Shown here: positions 7,617 through 16,433 of the stretch, piece by piece
How positions within the stretch are numbered: the stretch's first letter is position 1
Layout: every line of letters begins with the position of its first letter
Assembly (NCBI RefSeq): GCF_900088825.1
Contig: NZ_LT592170.1
Span: forward strand, 730,590 to 794,589
Direction: 5' to 3'
DNA from: Thiomonas delicata
Lineage (GTDB): Bacteria > Pseudomonadota > Gammaproteobacteria > Burkholderiales > Burkholderiaceae_C
Length of the DNA: 64,000 bases
Notes under the pieces: generated by a model
What the model was told of the DNA's origin: nothing
Database searches by the model: none
What the model saw: only the letters and a program-made list of their open reading frames with translations
Program-made: the position numbers and the translations under genes

Positions 7617-9374
7617 TTGCGCGCCGCGCGCACGGCCGCCCGACCTGCGTCCGCCATGACCCTCGATCTGCGCCGTCTGCCCCTGCCGCTGCCCGTGCCC
7701 AACCGGCGCGATCTGCTTGCGCTGCCGGTCATCATTGCGCTGTTTTTCATCGTCAGCCACGCCGGGCACCAGATGTCGGTGCCTTATCGCCTCGGGCAGC
7801 GGATTCCCATTTCGCTGTCCCCGCTCTATCTGCCGGAATACGGGCTGTACACCGTGTTGCGCATGCTCGCCGCGCTGGTGGTGTCTTTCGTGTTCACCCT
7901 CGGTTATGCCTGGCTGGCGGCGCACAACCGCTACGCCGAACGCTTGCTCGTGCCCGTGCTCGACGTGCTGCAGTCGGTGCCCATCCTCGGCTATTTGTCG
8001 ATCACCGTCACCGGGTTCATGGCGTTGTTCCCGGACAGTCTGGTGGGCGTGCAACTGGCCGTGATCTTCGCCGTGTTCACCTCGCAGGCCTGGAACATGA
8101 CTTTCAGCCTGTATCAGTCGCTCAAGACCGTGCCGCGCGACCTCCAGGAGGCCGCCACGCTGTACCGGCTCAACGCCTGGCAGCGCTTCTGGAAGCTGGA
8201 ACTGCCTTTCGCCATGCCGGGACTGTTGTGGAACGCCATGATGTCGATGTCGGGCGGCTGGTTCTTCGTCGTCGCCTCCGAAGCCATCACGGTGGGGGGG
8301 CAGACGGTGACGGTGCCGGGCATCGGCTCCTACATCGCGCAGGCCATCGCCGACAAGGACCTCGGCGCCATCGCCTGGGCCATCGGCGCGATGATCGTCA
8401 TCATCCTGCTCTACGACACCTTGCTGTTCCGCCCCATCGTGGCGTGGGCCGACAAGTTCAAGTTCGAGATGTCAGCCTCCGGCGAAGCGCCGCGTTCGGC
8501 CGTGCTCGACTTCATACGGCGAACGCGCGCGCTGCGCCAACTGGCGGTGATTCCCGCCGCCCTGTGGGATCTCTCGGTCCGCCTGGCGCCGCGCCTGCCC
8601 GAGCGGCCGCCCGCCCCGCCCGCGCGCAGGCGCTGGGGAGACGGATTGTTCTATACCGCCATCTTGGTCTTTTCCATTTGGGCGCTGGTCGGCCTGTTGC
8701 GCGTGCTGCCGCGGGACTTCGGCTGGCCGATGGTCGGCCATGTGCTGTGGCTGGGTTGCGTGACCGGATTCAAGGTGTTCGTCCTGGTGCTGCTGTCGGC
8801 GCTGATCTGGGTGCCCATCGGGGTGTGGGTGGGATTGCGCCCGCGCTGGGCGCAGGCGGTGCAGCCGTTGGCGCAGTTCCTCGCGGCGTTTCCGGCCAAT
8901 CTCCTGTTCCCGCTCGTGGTCGTGGCCATCGTGCATTGGCACCTGAGCGTCAACGTGTTCACCGCGCCGTTGATGATCCTCGGCAGCATGTGGTACATCC
9001 TGTTCTCGGTGGTCGGCGCGGCGTCGGGCATTCCCACCGATATGCGCGAAGCCGCCCAAAACCTGGGCCTCAGGGGCTGGCTGCTGTGGAGGCGCCTGTA
9101 CCTGCCGGCGATTTTTCCGGGTTTCATCACCGGGGCCATCACGGCCTCGGGCGGCGCGTGGAACGCCAGCATCGTCGCCGAGGTGGTGGCCTGGGGCGGC
9201 AAGACCCTAGTGGCCACGGGCCTCGGCGCCTTCATCAGCCAGGCCACGGCGCAGGGCCGCAGCGCACAGATCGCCCTCGGCGTGGGCGTGATGTCGCTGC
9301 TGGTCATTCTGGTCAACCGCCTGTTCTGGCATCGCCTGTATGAGCTGTCCGTGCGCCGCGTGCGCCTGGATTGA
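7617..9374 (+). CDS. fused two-domain ABC permease, NitT/TauT type
   Basis: 585 aa from a TTG start, or 572 aa from ATG 7656. Two binding-protein-dependent permease domains lie in one chain: the first at about 70-290, with the coupling loop ...VPRDLQEAATLYRLNAWQRFWKLELPFAMPGLLWN, and the second at about 380-585, with ...IPTDMREAAQNLGLRGWLLWRRLYLPAIFPGFITG. Both EAA loops are of the nitrate/sulfonate/bicarbonate class. The linker is Pro/Arg-rich. Its ATPase is encoded 19 bases downstream. No periplasmic binding protein is encoded nearby, so the substrate and even the direction of transport are open. Confidence 0.9.
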   Translation: MRAARTAARPASAMTLDLRRLPLPLPVPNRRDLLALPVIIALFFIVSHAGHQMSVPYRLGQRIPISLSPLYLPEYGLYTVLRMLAALVVSFVFTLGYAWLAAHNRYAERLLVPVLDVLQSVPILGYLSITVTGFMALFPDSLVGVQLAVIFAVFTSQAWNMTFSLYQSLKTVPRDLQEAATLYRLNAWQRFWKLELPFAMPGLLWNAMMSMSGGWFFVVASEAITVGGQTVTVPGIGSYIAQAIADKDLGAIAWAIGAMIVIILLYDTLLFRPIVAWADKFKFEMSASGEAPRSAVLDFIRRTRALRQLAVIPAALWDLSVRLAPRLPERPPAPPARRRWGDGLFYTAILVFSIWALVGLLRVLPRDFGWPMVGHVLWLGCVTGFKVFVLVLLSALIWVPIGVWVGLRPRWAQAVQPLAQFLAAFPANLLFPLVVVAIVHWHLSVNVFTAPLMILGSMWYILFSVVGAASGIPTDMREAAQNLGLRGWLLWRRLYLPAIFPGFITGAITASGGAWNASIVAEVVAWGGKTLVATGLGAFISQATAQGRSAQIALGVGVMSLLVILVNRLFWHRLYELSVRRVRLD

Positions 9375-9393
9375 ACACTTTCGAGGACGCCGC

Positions 9394-10788
9394 ATGGCCG
9401 CAGATCCGCACCTCCTGCAACCCGACGCATCCGGGATTCGGCCCGCGCCGCAACCGCGCGCGGGAACAGACATTTTTCTCGCCGAACATGTGCGCAAGGC
9501 CTTCAAGGCGCCCGACGGCACCGAACTGCTCATCCTCGACGACGTGAACATGCGTCTGCGCGAGGGCGAGATTCTGGTGCTGCTGGGGCGCTCGGGGTCG
9601 GGCAAGTCCACCCTGCTGCGCATGCTGGCCGGACTCGTGCCGCCGAGCGACGGCACGCTGCTGCATCGCGGCCGCCCCATCGTGGCGCCTGTTGCGGGCC
9701 TGGCCATGGTGTTCCAGAGCTTCGCGCTGTTTCCCTGGCTCACCGTGCTGCAGAACGTGGAACTGGGGCTGGAGGCGCTGAAGGTGCCGCCGACCGAGCG
9801 CCGCCAGCGCGCGCTGGCGGCCATCGACCTCATCGGTCTCGACGGTTTCGAGTCGGCCTACCCGCGTGAACTCTCCGGCGGCATGCGCCAGCGCGTGGGC
9901 TTCGCCCGCGCCCTGGTCATCAACCCCGACGTGCTGCTGATGGACGAACCGTTCTCGGCCCTGGACGTGCTGACCGCCGAGACCATGCGCACCGATCTGC
10001 TCGATCTGTGGATCGAACGCAAGATCCCGACCCGGGGCATCCTGCTGGTGTCGCACAACATCGAGGAGGCGGCGCTGATGGCCGACCGCATTCTCATCCT
10101 CGGCTCCAACCCGGGGCGGGTGCGGGCGGAGATTCCGGTCGCGCTGCCGCATCCGCGCGACCGCGAGTCGCAGGAATTCCGCGACCTGGTCGAGCACATC
10201 TACGGCATCATGACCGCGCGCCCCGCGGCCAGCGTCAACGTCGCCCAGCGCGGCGCCATCAGCATCGGCCACCGCCTGCCGCACGTGTCGGTCAACCAGC
10301 TCGCCGGCCTGCTGGAGGAGCTTTCGGCGCTGGAGCAGAACACCGGCAACGCACGCATCAGCCTGCCCGAGCTGGCCGAGGACATGCACTTCTCGGTGGA
10401 CGATCTGTTCCCCCTGATCGAGACCGTCGAATTGCTGGGTTTCGCCCAGGTGTCCGACGGGGAGATCGAATTGAGCCCGGCCGGCCGCCTGTTCGTGGAA
10501 GCCGACGTGCAGGAGCGCAAGCCGCTGTTCGCGCGCCATCTCACCGAGCGCGTGCCGTTGGCCGCGCGGATTCGCGCGGTGCTCGACGAACGGCACAACC
10601 ACCGCGCGCCCGGCGCCCGATTCCGCACCGAACTGGAGGATCATTTCAGCGAGGAAGAGGCCGAGCACGTGCTCGACACCGCCATCGACTGGGGGCGCTA
10701 CGCCGAGATTTACGCCTACGACGACAATGCCGATGTGTTCAGCCTCGACAACCCGGGCGCGGAAGAGGCCGAGGGCCTGGCGGGTTGA
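9394..10788 (+). CDS. ABC ATPase, NitT/TauT type, with C-terminal AAA-associated domain
   Basis: 464 aa. The N-terminal 270 residues are a full ABC ATPase: Walker A GRSGSGKST (65-73), Q-loop FQSFALFPW, signature LSGGMRQRV, Walker B LLMDEPFSALD and the H-loop VSHNIEEA. About 150 extra residues follow the NBD (from HVSVNQLAGLLEELSA), matching the AAA-associated C-terminal domain seen on some nitrate/sulfonate-type ATPases; it looks winged-helix-like and is likely regulatory. ATG 9394 was chosen because it has CGAGGA upstream and clears the permease stop; an earlier in-frame start would overlap the permease gene. Confidence 0.9.
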   Translation: MAADPHLLQPDASGIRPAPQPRAGTDIFLAEHVRKAFKAPDGTELLILDDVNMRLREGEILVLLGRSGSGKSTLLRMLAGLVPPSDGTLLHRGRPIVAPVAGLAMVFQSFALFPWLTVLQNVELGLEALKVPPTERRQRALAAIDLIGLDGFESAYPRELSGGMRQRVGFARALVINPDVLLMDEPFSALDVLTAETMRTDLLDLWIERKIPTRGILLVSHNIEEAALMADRILILGSNPGRVRAEIPVALPHPRDRESQEFRDLVEHIYGIMTARPAASVNVAQRGAISIGHRLPHVSVNQLAGLLEELSALEQNTGNARISLPELAEDMHFSVDDLFPLIETVELLGFAQVSDGEIELSPAGRLFVEADVQERKPLFARHLTERVPLAARIRAVLDERHNHRAPGARFRTELEDHFSEEEAEHVLDTAIDWGRYAEIYAYDDNADVFSLDNPGAEEAEGLAG

Positions 10789-10830
10789 GTCCGCCAGCGA
10801 CCATGCCGCAAACCCGACCAGCCGCATCCG

Positions 10831-11997
10831 ATGACCACCATTGATCTCGTCTACTTCAACGCCGGCGGCGGCCACCGCGCTTCGGCCCTCGCCCTGCAGC
10901 AGGCCATCGCGCAAAGGGGGCTGGACTGGACCGTGCGGCTGGTCAACCTCACCGAGGTGCTCGATCCCCTGGGCAGTTTTCGCAAGTACGCCTTTTCACC
11001 CGAGGACTACTACAACGCCCGCCTGGCCCGCGGCCTGACCCTGGGGCTGCGCTCCGAGCTCAAGCTGCTGCAGGCGCTGATCCGGCTGCTCCACCCGACG
11101 TTGATGAAGGTGCTGCAGCAGCACTGGTTGCGCACCGAGCCGGACCTGGTGGTGTCGCTGATTCCCAATTTCAACAGAGCCTTGTACCAAAGCCTTGCCG
11201 CCTCGCTGCCGGGCGTGCCCTTTGTGACCGTGCTCACGGACATCGCCGACTACCCGCCGCATTTCTGGATCGAGCCCGACCAGGAGCAGCACTTCATCTG
11301 CGGCAGTCCGAGGGCCGTGCAGCAGGCGCTCGACGCGGGCCATGCGCCCGCGCGCATCCACGCCAGCTCGGGCATGATCATCAGGCCGGACTTCTACCGC
11401 GCATCCGACCTCGACCGCGCCGCGCGGCGCGCCGAACTCGGGCTCGATCCCGAGCGCCCCACCGGCGTGGTGATGTTCGGCGGCCACGGTTCGCGCAGCA
11501 TGCTGTCGATCGCCAGCCGTTTGCCGGACACCCAGCTCATCCTCATGTGCGGCCACAACGCCAAGCTGGCCGGCAAGCTGCGCGCGCTGCCGGTCGTCGC
11601 GCCGCGCCTCGTGCTGGGCTTCACCCCCGACGTGGCCGACATCATGCGCCTGGGCGACTTTTTCATCGGCAAGCCGGGGCCGGGTTCCCTGAGCGAGGCA
11701 CTGCACCTGGGGTTGCCGGTCGTCGTCACGCGCAATTCCTGGACCATGCCGCAGGAGCGCTACAACACGCAATGGGTGCGCGACAACGGCTATGGCCTGG
11801 TGCTGCCCAGCTTTCGCGTCGTCCAGCCCGCCGTGCAGGCGCTCATCGCGCAATTGCCGGATTTCCAGCGCAGGATCGGCGCGATGCGCAATCGCGCGGT
11901 ATTCGAGATCCCGGACATCCTGGCTGACATCCTGCGGTCGAATGAGAAGCCAGGTTCGCTTGGCCTGGGCCGTCAACCGGTGCCGAGCACGTTCTGA
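10831..11997 (+). CDS. MGDG-synthase/MurG-like glycosyltransferase (GT28 type)
   Basis: 388 aa GT-B fold. It opens with FNAGGGHRASALAL (10-23), the signature of monogalactosyldiacylglycerol synthases and relatives, continues with VTVLTDIADYPPHFW, then VVMFGGHGSRSM and the sugar-nucleotide site FIGKPGPGSLSEALHLGLPVVV (about 285-305). There is no signal peptide, so it is probably a cytoplasmic, membrane-associated enzyme adding a sugar from UDP-sugar to a lipid acceptor. It lies 42 bases after the ABC ATPase in apparent operon, which suggests a link between the fused transporter and a glycolipid. The exact sugar and acceptor cannot be told. Confidence 0.82.
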   Translation: MTTIDLVYFNAGGGHRASALALQQAIAQRGLDWTVRLVNLTEVLDPLGSFRKYAFSPEDYYNARLARGLTLGLRSELKLLQALIRLLHPTLMKVLQQHWLRTEPDLVVSLIPNFNRALYQSLAASLPGVPFVTVLTDIADYPPHFWIEPDQEQHFICGSPRAVQQALDAGHAPARIHASSGMIIRPDFYRASDLDRAARRAELGLDPERPTGVVMFGGHGSRSMLSIASRLPDTQLILMCGHNAKLAGKLRALPVVAPRLVLGFTPDVADIMRLGDFFIGKPGPGSLSEALHLGLPVVVTRNSWTMPQERYNTQWVRDNGYGLVLPSFRVVQPAVQALIAQLPDFQRRIGAMRNRAVFEIPDILADILRSNEKPGSLGLGRQPVPSTF

Positions 11998-12013
11998 GCG
12001 CCCCCCTTGGGGG

Positions 12014-12049
12014 TCAAGAAAACTTGGGAGCGGCCCGACGTTTTCTTGA
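12014..12049. terminator. bidirectional hairpin between convergent genes
   Basis: Perfect 10-bp inverted repeat TCAAGAAAAC (12014-12023) and GTTTTCTTGA (12040-12049) with a 16-base GC-rich loop. It lies between the glycosyltransferase (plus, stop 11997) and the last gene of the aldehyde oxidoreductase operon (minus, stop 12076). The A/T-rich outer arms make it a plausible terminator for either strand. Confidence 0.5.
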
Positions 12050-12075
12050 GATCCGCGTCGCATCTCCTGCGGGAA

Positions 12076-12375
12076 TCAGCCGCCGCCTTTCTGGAAATGC
12101 GTGGTGAATCGGTCCCACCAACGCGTTCGCGCCTCGGGTGTCGGCGCGGCGAGGTCGATGCGCACGGCCCAGCGCTCCAGCACGACCGAGCCCAACCGAG
12201 TCGGCGCCGCGGGTCGCAGCGCGATGCGCCATGCCCAGCCGTTGTGCCGGCCGGTGAAGACGTCGGGTTCCGGGTTGTGCGGGGGACCGAAAGCGGCCGT
12301 GAGCTGGCGTACGAATTCGGCGCGGGTGATGGCCATGTCCAGCCCTGCCGTTGCCGGCGCGCCGCGCCCGAACAT
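12076..12375 (-). CDS. small protein at the end of the aldehyde oxidoreductase operon (AorE position)
   Basis: 99 aa with no membrane segment. It has a Trp-rich core (GRHNGWAWRIALRPAA, VVLERWAVRIDL, TRWWDRFTTHF) and its start is 6 bases below the MoaD-like gene stop, so it is translated as part of the same operon. I do not recognise a domain. In Aromatoleum the aorABCDE operon also ends with a gene after the MoaD-like one, so this position suggests a maturation or accessory role; that is inference from gene order only. Confidence 0.65.
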   Translation of the reverse strand: MFGRGAPATAGLDMAITRAEFVRQLTAAFGPPHNPEPDVFTGRHNGWAWRIALRPAAPTRLGSVVLERWAVRIDLAAPTPEARTRWWDRFTTHFQKGGG

Positions 12376-12381
12376 GGGCCG

Positions 12382-12687
12382 TCAGCCTCCGGCCACGGGG
12401 GGCCAGATGGCGAGGGTCTCGCCGTCCTGCAGCACGCGCGTGCCGCGCTGTGCGGGATCGATGTAGACGCCGTCCACGAGCACCAGATGGACGAGCTTTT
12501 CCGGCAGGCGCATGCGCAGCACCACATCGTGAATCGTCGTGCCGGCCGGCAGATCCAGCAACACCTGATGTCCCTGCCGGGGCTGCGGCAGGTAATCGGT
12601 CAGCAGGGCCAGCAGTTTGAGGGTGATGCGGACGCTTGCCGGCGCGGGCGCCGGTGTTTGCGACGAGACAGCGGGGGCGGCGGACAT
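12382..12687 (-). CDS. aorD: MoaD/ThiS-family sulfur-carrier protein of the AOR operon
   Basis: 101 aa. After a Pro/Ala-rich leader of about 18 residues comes a beta-grasp domain (VRITLKLLALLTDYLP, LDLPAGTTIHDVVLRMRLP, LVLVDGVYID, LQDGETLAIWPPVAGG). The chain ends exactly in Gly-Gly, the thiocarboxylate-forming tail of MoaD and ThiS, so it is probably functional as a sulfur donor. Encoded inside an aldehyde oxidoreductase operon, it likely helps build the tungstopterin cofactor. A start a few codons later would remove part of the Pro/Ala leader. Confidence 0.85.
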   Translation of the reverse strand: MSAAPAVSSQTPAPAPASVRITLKLLALLTDYLPQPRQGHQVLLDLPAGTTIHDVVLRMRLPEKLVHLVLVDGVYIDPAQRGTRVLQDGETLAIWPPVAGG

Positions 12688-12719
12688 CGAGACGCGGACG
12701 TGGATTAGGCGTGCCGGGC

Positions 12720-14003
12720 TCAGGCGGCGAGCAGCCCGCGCCGGCTTTGCCCCTGCGCTCCGGCGAGATAGGCTTCCATCAGGCGCGTCGGGTCTTCGAG
12801 AAGCCGGTCTTTCCAGACGCCGAGCCTGACGCGGCCTTCCACCAGGCCGCGCAGCACGCCGATGTGCTCGGTGGTGCCGATGCTGTGGCTGCCCACCATC
12901 ACGTCGCCCTGGAACTGCAGGCTTAGATGCCTGAACGCGGCGCGGTCGGTGCGTTCCACGCCCTGCCCGCCGGGCACGCCCTGCCACTGGCCGAAGCTGC
13001 ACGAAATCAGGCCCAGCGTGTCGAGCACGTTGATCTGGGTGACGCCGCGCAACTGCGCCGGCTTGCCCGCCATGTTCATCGCCGCGACATAGGCCTGGTC
13101 CACGGCATTGGGCTGGATGGCGCTGACGATGGACTTGCCGTAGACGACGTCGAACGCCTCGGCGCAGTCTCCCGCGGCGTAGATGCCGGGCATATTCGTC
13201 TGCATGCGCGCATCGGTCAGCACGCCTTGCAGGCACTGCACGCCGGAGTTTTCGAGGAAGTCGATCTTGGGTTTCACCCCGGCCGCGCTGATGACGAGAT
13301 CGGCGGGCAGGCGCTGGCCGCTGGACAGGCGCACCGCCAGTGGCGCGGCCAAGTCGGCGGGGTTCGATTCGATGGACTCGATGCGGGCGGCCGTGTGCAC
13401 CTGAACGCCCCTGGCCTGGACCCAGTCGCGGATCATGCCGCCGGCCACCTCGCCCATCATGCGCGGCACCATGCGGTCGCCCATTTCCACCACGCTGAGC
13501 TGCACGCGGCGGCGCACCAGCGATTCCATGATGATGCAGCCGATGAAGCCGGCGCCGAGCTGGATGACGCGCGCGCCGGGCACCGCGAGTTGCGCGATGG
13601 CGCGCGCGTCGTCCAGCGTCCAGCAGGTGTGCACGCGTTGGGCGTGAATGCCGGGGATGGGGGGCAGCGCGGGCCTGGAGCCGGTGGCGATGAGCAGGGT
13701 GTCGAAACCGAGCCGGCCTCCGGTTTCGAGCGCAAGGGTTTTCGTCCCGGCGTCCAGCGCCTTGACGCGGTCGCGCCGCAGGTCGATGCGAAGCGTCTTC
13801 CAGTGGTGCGCGTCCTTGCGCAGCCAGGTGCCGCGCTCGGTGATGTCGCCGTGCAGAAGATAGGGAATGGCCATGCGCGAATACGGCGGCGCGTCCTCGT
13901 CGCCGATCAGGGTGATGGTGTCGACCGCCGGCGTGTGCTTGCGCAGGGTCTCGGCCGCGACGACGCCGGCCGGGCCGTTGCCGATGATGACATGGTGCTT
14001 CAT
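12720..14003 (-). CDS. aorC: FAD-dependent NAD(P)H oxidoreductase subunit of AOR
   Basis: 427 aa. An FAD-binding GxGxxG is at the start (HHVIIGNGPAGVVAAETL), a second Rossmann motif for NAD(P) at about 148 (VIQLGAGFIGCIIMESLV), and the ATG motif LLIATGSRPALPP at about 105; GIYAAGDCAEA is the FAD pyrophosphate site. Such proteins link NAD+ to the iron-sulfur chain. Placed directly after the AOR gene (82 bases), it should be the subunit that lets the enzyme use NAD+ as acceptor, as in the AorABC enzyme of Aromatoleum. Confidence 0.9.
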   Translation of the reverse strand: MKHHVIIGNGPAGVVAAETLRKHTPAVDTITLIGDEDAPPYSRMAIPYLLHGDITERGTWLRKDAHHWKTLRIDLRRDRVKALDAGTKTLALETGGRLGFDTLLIATGSRPALPPIPGIHAQRVHTCWTLDDARAIAQLAVPGARVIQLGAGFIGCIIMESLVRRRVQLSVVEMGDRMVPRMMGEVAGGMIRDWVQARGVQVHTAARIESIESNPADLAAPLAVRLSSGQRLPADLVISAAGVKPKIDFLENSGVQCLQGVLTDARMQTNMPGIYAAGDCAEAFDVVYGKSIVSAIQPNAVDQAYVAAMNMAGKPAQLRGVTQINVLDTLGLISCSFGQWQGVPGGQGVERTDRAAFRHLSLQFQGDVMVGSHSIGTTEHIGVLRGLVEGRVRLGVWKDRLLEDPTRLMEAYLAGAQGQSRRGLLAA

Positions 14004-14036
14004 GGTCGTGTCCTTCGCCAGTGCGAGGTCGATGTT

Positions 14037-14085
14037 GGCGCCTCCCCACGCCAGTCCTCCCCGCGCGTGTGGGGAGGGGGCGGTT
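14037..14085. repeat. GC-rich palindromic intergenic element
   Basis: CCTCCCCAC and GTGGGGAGG form a 9-bp stem around a loop that itself contains CCTCCCC. A similar dyad (CCTCCCCCA / TGGGGGAGG) occurs at 40858-40881 upstream of the FecR-like gene. They may belong to a dispersed intergenic repeat family. Confidence 0.4.
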
Positions 14086-15933
14086 TCACAAGCCCAGGCG
14101 CGTGCGCGTTTCGGCTTTGAGCGTGCCCTCCGGCGTCCAGCCCCGAATCTCGTAGTACTTGGGCAGCATCTCCGGCAGCTTGTTGACCAGGCCCTTGGCG
14201 GGGCCGGTTTGCGCCGGCTCCTTGAGCAGGCGAGGCGGCAGCGTGTCGTCCTTGGCGGTGAACCCGGCGCGGTTGTTGTAGTCGCGCTCCGTGTTCCAGA
14301 TGCGCTCGCCGATGAGGGCCAGGTTGTCCATGCTGAAGCCCTCGTCGCAGGCGGCGGCCAGCTGCGGCTGCAGGTCGGCCAGGGTCCAGGCGAAGGTGGT
14401 GAACACGCACACGCCGGCCGAGTCGAACACCGCCGTGGCGTCCTGGAAGGCTTTCACCAGCTCGGCCTTGCCCTCGGTGACCAGCGGATCGGTCTTCACC
14501 GGGATGCCCAGCACCTCCGAGGCCACGGTGTAGCCGCGCAGATGGCAGGCGCCGCGGTTGCTGGTGGCGTAGGCCAGGCCCATGCCCTGGATGCCACGCG
14601 AGTCGTAGGCCGGGAACTCCTGCCCCTTGACGCTCATGCTCAACTCGGGGTGGCCGTACTTGGCCGTCAGGCGCTTGCTGCCCAGGCCGATTTCCTTGCC
14701 GAAGCCTTCGCCGCGCGCGGTGATCTCGGCGAAGTAGGTCAGCGCCTTGGCCGAGCCGAACGGCGCCTCGATGCCGAGCTGCTCCTTGGTGATCAGGCCC
14801 ATGTCGTACAGCTCCATCACCGCGCCCACCGTGGCGCCGAAGGTGATGGGGTCCATGCCGTCCTCGTTGCAGATGAAGTTGGCGTAGGTGAGCGCTTCCA
14901 GATCGTTGACGCCGTTGGCCGCGCCCAGCGCCCAGGCCGCCTCGTATTCCAGGCCGCCGGAGGCGCCCCAGTACTGCGGCTTGTTCTCGACCGAGAAATG
15001 GTGCGCGTCGATCTTGCTGATGCGCCCGCAGGCGATGGTGCAGCCGAAGCAGGCCTGGTTGGTGACGAGGTTGGGCTTGCCGTCGGTCTTGCGCGGCTCG
15101 TGCATGGCCTCGCCCGAAATGTCCTTGGCGCCGTCGAACTGCACCGCGCGGTGGTTGCGCGTGGGCAGGGCGCCGATTTCGTTGATCACGTTCATCAGCA
15201 CCTGGGTGCCGTACTTGGGCAGGCCCTGGCCTGTCACGGCGTTGTCGTGCAGCACCTTCTTGCCGGCGTTCACCGCCGCCATGAAGGCCTTCGGGTCGCG
15301 CACATGGCCCACGCCTTGCGTGCCGCGCACGGCGATGGCCTTGAGGTTCTTGCTGCCCATCACCGTGCCGACGCCGGAGCGCCCGGCGGCGCGGTGCAGG
15401 TCGTTGACCACGGCGGCGTACATCACGCCGTTCTCGCCGGCGCGGCCGATGGAGTTGACGCGGATCAGCGGGTCCTGGTGATGGCTCCTGATCCAGGGTT
15501 CGGTCTCCCACACCGTCTTGCCCCAGATCGGCGCCGCGTCACGCAGCTCGGCCTTGTCGTTCTCGATGTAGAGGTAGACCGGCTTGGGCGACCTGCCCTC
15601 GACGACGATCATGTCCCAGCCCGCCATCTTGAGTTCGGCGCCGAAATAGCCGCCCGAATTCGAGCAGGCGATCGCGCCGGTCAGCGCCCCTTTGGTGATG
15701 ACCGAGTACCGTCCGCCCGTCGACACCATGGTGCCGGTCAGCGGCCCGGTGGCGTAGATGATCTTGTTGTCGGGCGACAGCGGGTCGACCTTGGCGTCGA
15801 CCTCCTCGACGAAATATTTGGTCGCCAGCCCGCGCTGGCCGATGTAGTCGCGCGCCCACTGCATGTTCAGCGGCTCGCTCTTGGTGGTGCCTTGCGTGAG
15901 GTTCACGCGCAGAATCTTTCCAGCCCAGGTCAT
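14086..15933 (-). CDS. aorB: tungsten-containing aldehyde:ferredoxin oxidoreductase
   Basis: 615 aa, the usual AOR length. The N-terminal domain (GKILRVNLTQGTTKSEPL, GTMVSTGGRYSVITKGALTGAIACSNSGGYFG) and the RSGVGTVMGSKNLKAIAVRG segment are family signatures for bis-tungstopterin binding. Cysteines in NQACFGCTIACGRISKI and a later Cys in VCVFTTFAW fit the single [4Fe-4S] site. It oxidises aldehydes to carboxylates and possibly reduces acids in reverse. ATG 15933 has a strong ribosome-binding site (GAGGAGA). It is 26 bases after the Fe-S subunit gene. Confidence 0.95.
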   Translation of the reverse strand: MTWAGKILRVNLTQGTTKSEPLNMQWARDYIGQRGLATKYFVEEVDAKVDPLSPDNKIIYATGPLTGTMVSTGGRYSVITKGALTGAIACSNSGGYFGAELKMAGWDMIVVEGRSPKPVYLYIENDKAELRDAAPIWGKTVWETEPWIRSHHQDPLIRVNSIGRAGENGVMYAAVVNDLHRAAGRSGVGTVMGSKNLKAIAVRGTQGVGHVRDPKAFMAAVNAGKKVLHDNAVTGQGLPKYGTQVLMNVINEIGALPTRNHRAVQFDGAKDISGEAMHEPRKTDGKPNLVTNQACFGCTIACGRISKIDAHHFSVENKPQYWGASGGLEYEAAWALGAANGVNDLEALTYANFICNEDGMDPITFGATVGAVMELYDMGLITKEQLGIEAPFGSAKALTYFAEITARGEGFGKEIGLGSKRLTAKYGHPELSMSVKGQEFPAYDSRGIQGMGLAYATSNRGACHLRGYTVASEVLGIPVKTDPLVTEGKAELVKAFQDATAVFDSAGVCVFTTFAWTLADLQPQLAAACDEGFSMDNLALIGERIWNTERDYNNRAGFTAKDDTLPPRLLKEPAQTGPAKGLVNKLPEMLPKYYEIRGWTPEGTLKAETRTRLGL

Positions 15934-15959
15934 GGTGGTGTCTCCTCGTGTGCGGCGCG

Positions 15960-16433
15960 TCAGGCGGCGTTCTGGTTGCCCAGCCGGGCGGCCCATTGCT
16001 GCATGCGCCCCAGGCCCGTCCAGTCGGCGTCGATATAGGTGATGGCCCCGGTGGGGCAGGCCTCGGCGCAGGCGGGCTCGCCGCCGCACAGATCGCATTT
16101 CTGCACCTTGCCGGTGTCAGCCACGTAGTTCACCGTGCCGAACGGGCAGGCGATGGTGCAGACCTTGCAACCCACGCAGCTGTCCTCCAGCACGATCTTG
16201 GCGCCGGTGGCGGCGTCGACCTTGATGGCTTCGACCGGGCAGGCGTGCAGGCACCAGGCTTCGTCGCACTGGGTGCAGGTGTAGGGAACCTTGCGCCCGG
16301 TTTCGTGGAAATCGAACACCTTGATGCGTGATTTGGCGGTGTTGAAGACGGCATAGTTCTCGTATGAGCATGCCATCTCGCATTGCAGGCAACCCGTGCA
16401 CTGATCCGGGTCGATATGCAGGGACTTTTGCAT
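15960..16433 (-). CDS. aorA: polyferredoxin (four [4Fe-4S]) subunit of AOR
   Basis: 157 aa. Sixteen cysteines form four clusters: CTGCLQCEMAC, CTQCDEAWCLHACP, CVGCKVCTIACP and CDLCGGEPACAEACP, the arrangement of HybA/DmsB-type electron-transfer subunits. No signal peptide is present, so the complex is cytoplasmic. It would move electrons between AorB and AorC, or perhaps oligomerise into a wire as reported for the Aromatoleum enzyme. The ATG at 16433 has GAGGAGA upstream; longer in-frame starts to 16601 have no coding support. It is the first gene of the operon. Confidence 0.93.
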   Translation of the reverse strand: MQKSLHIDPDQCTGCLQCEMACSYENYAVFNTAKSRIKVFDFHETGRKVPYTCTQCDEAWCLHACPVEAIKVDAATGAKIVLEDSCVGCKVCTIACPFGTVNYVADTGKVQKCDLCGGEPACAEACPTGAITYIDADWTGLGRMQQWAARLGNQNAA

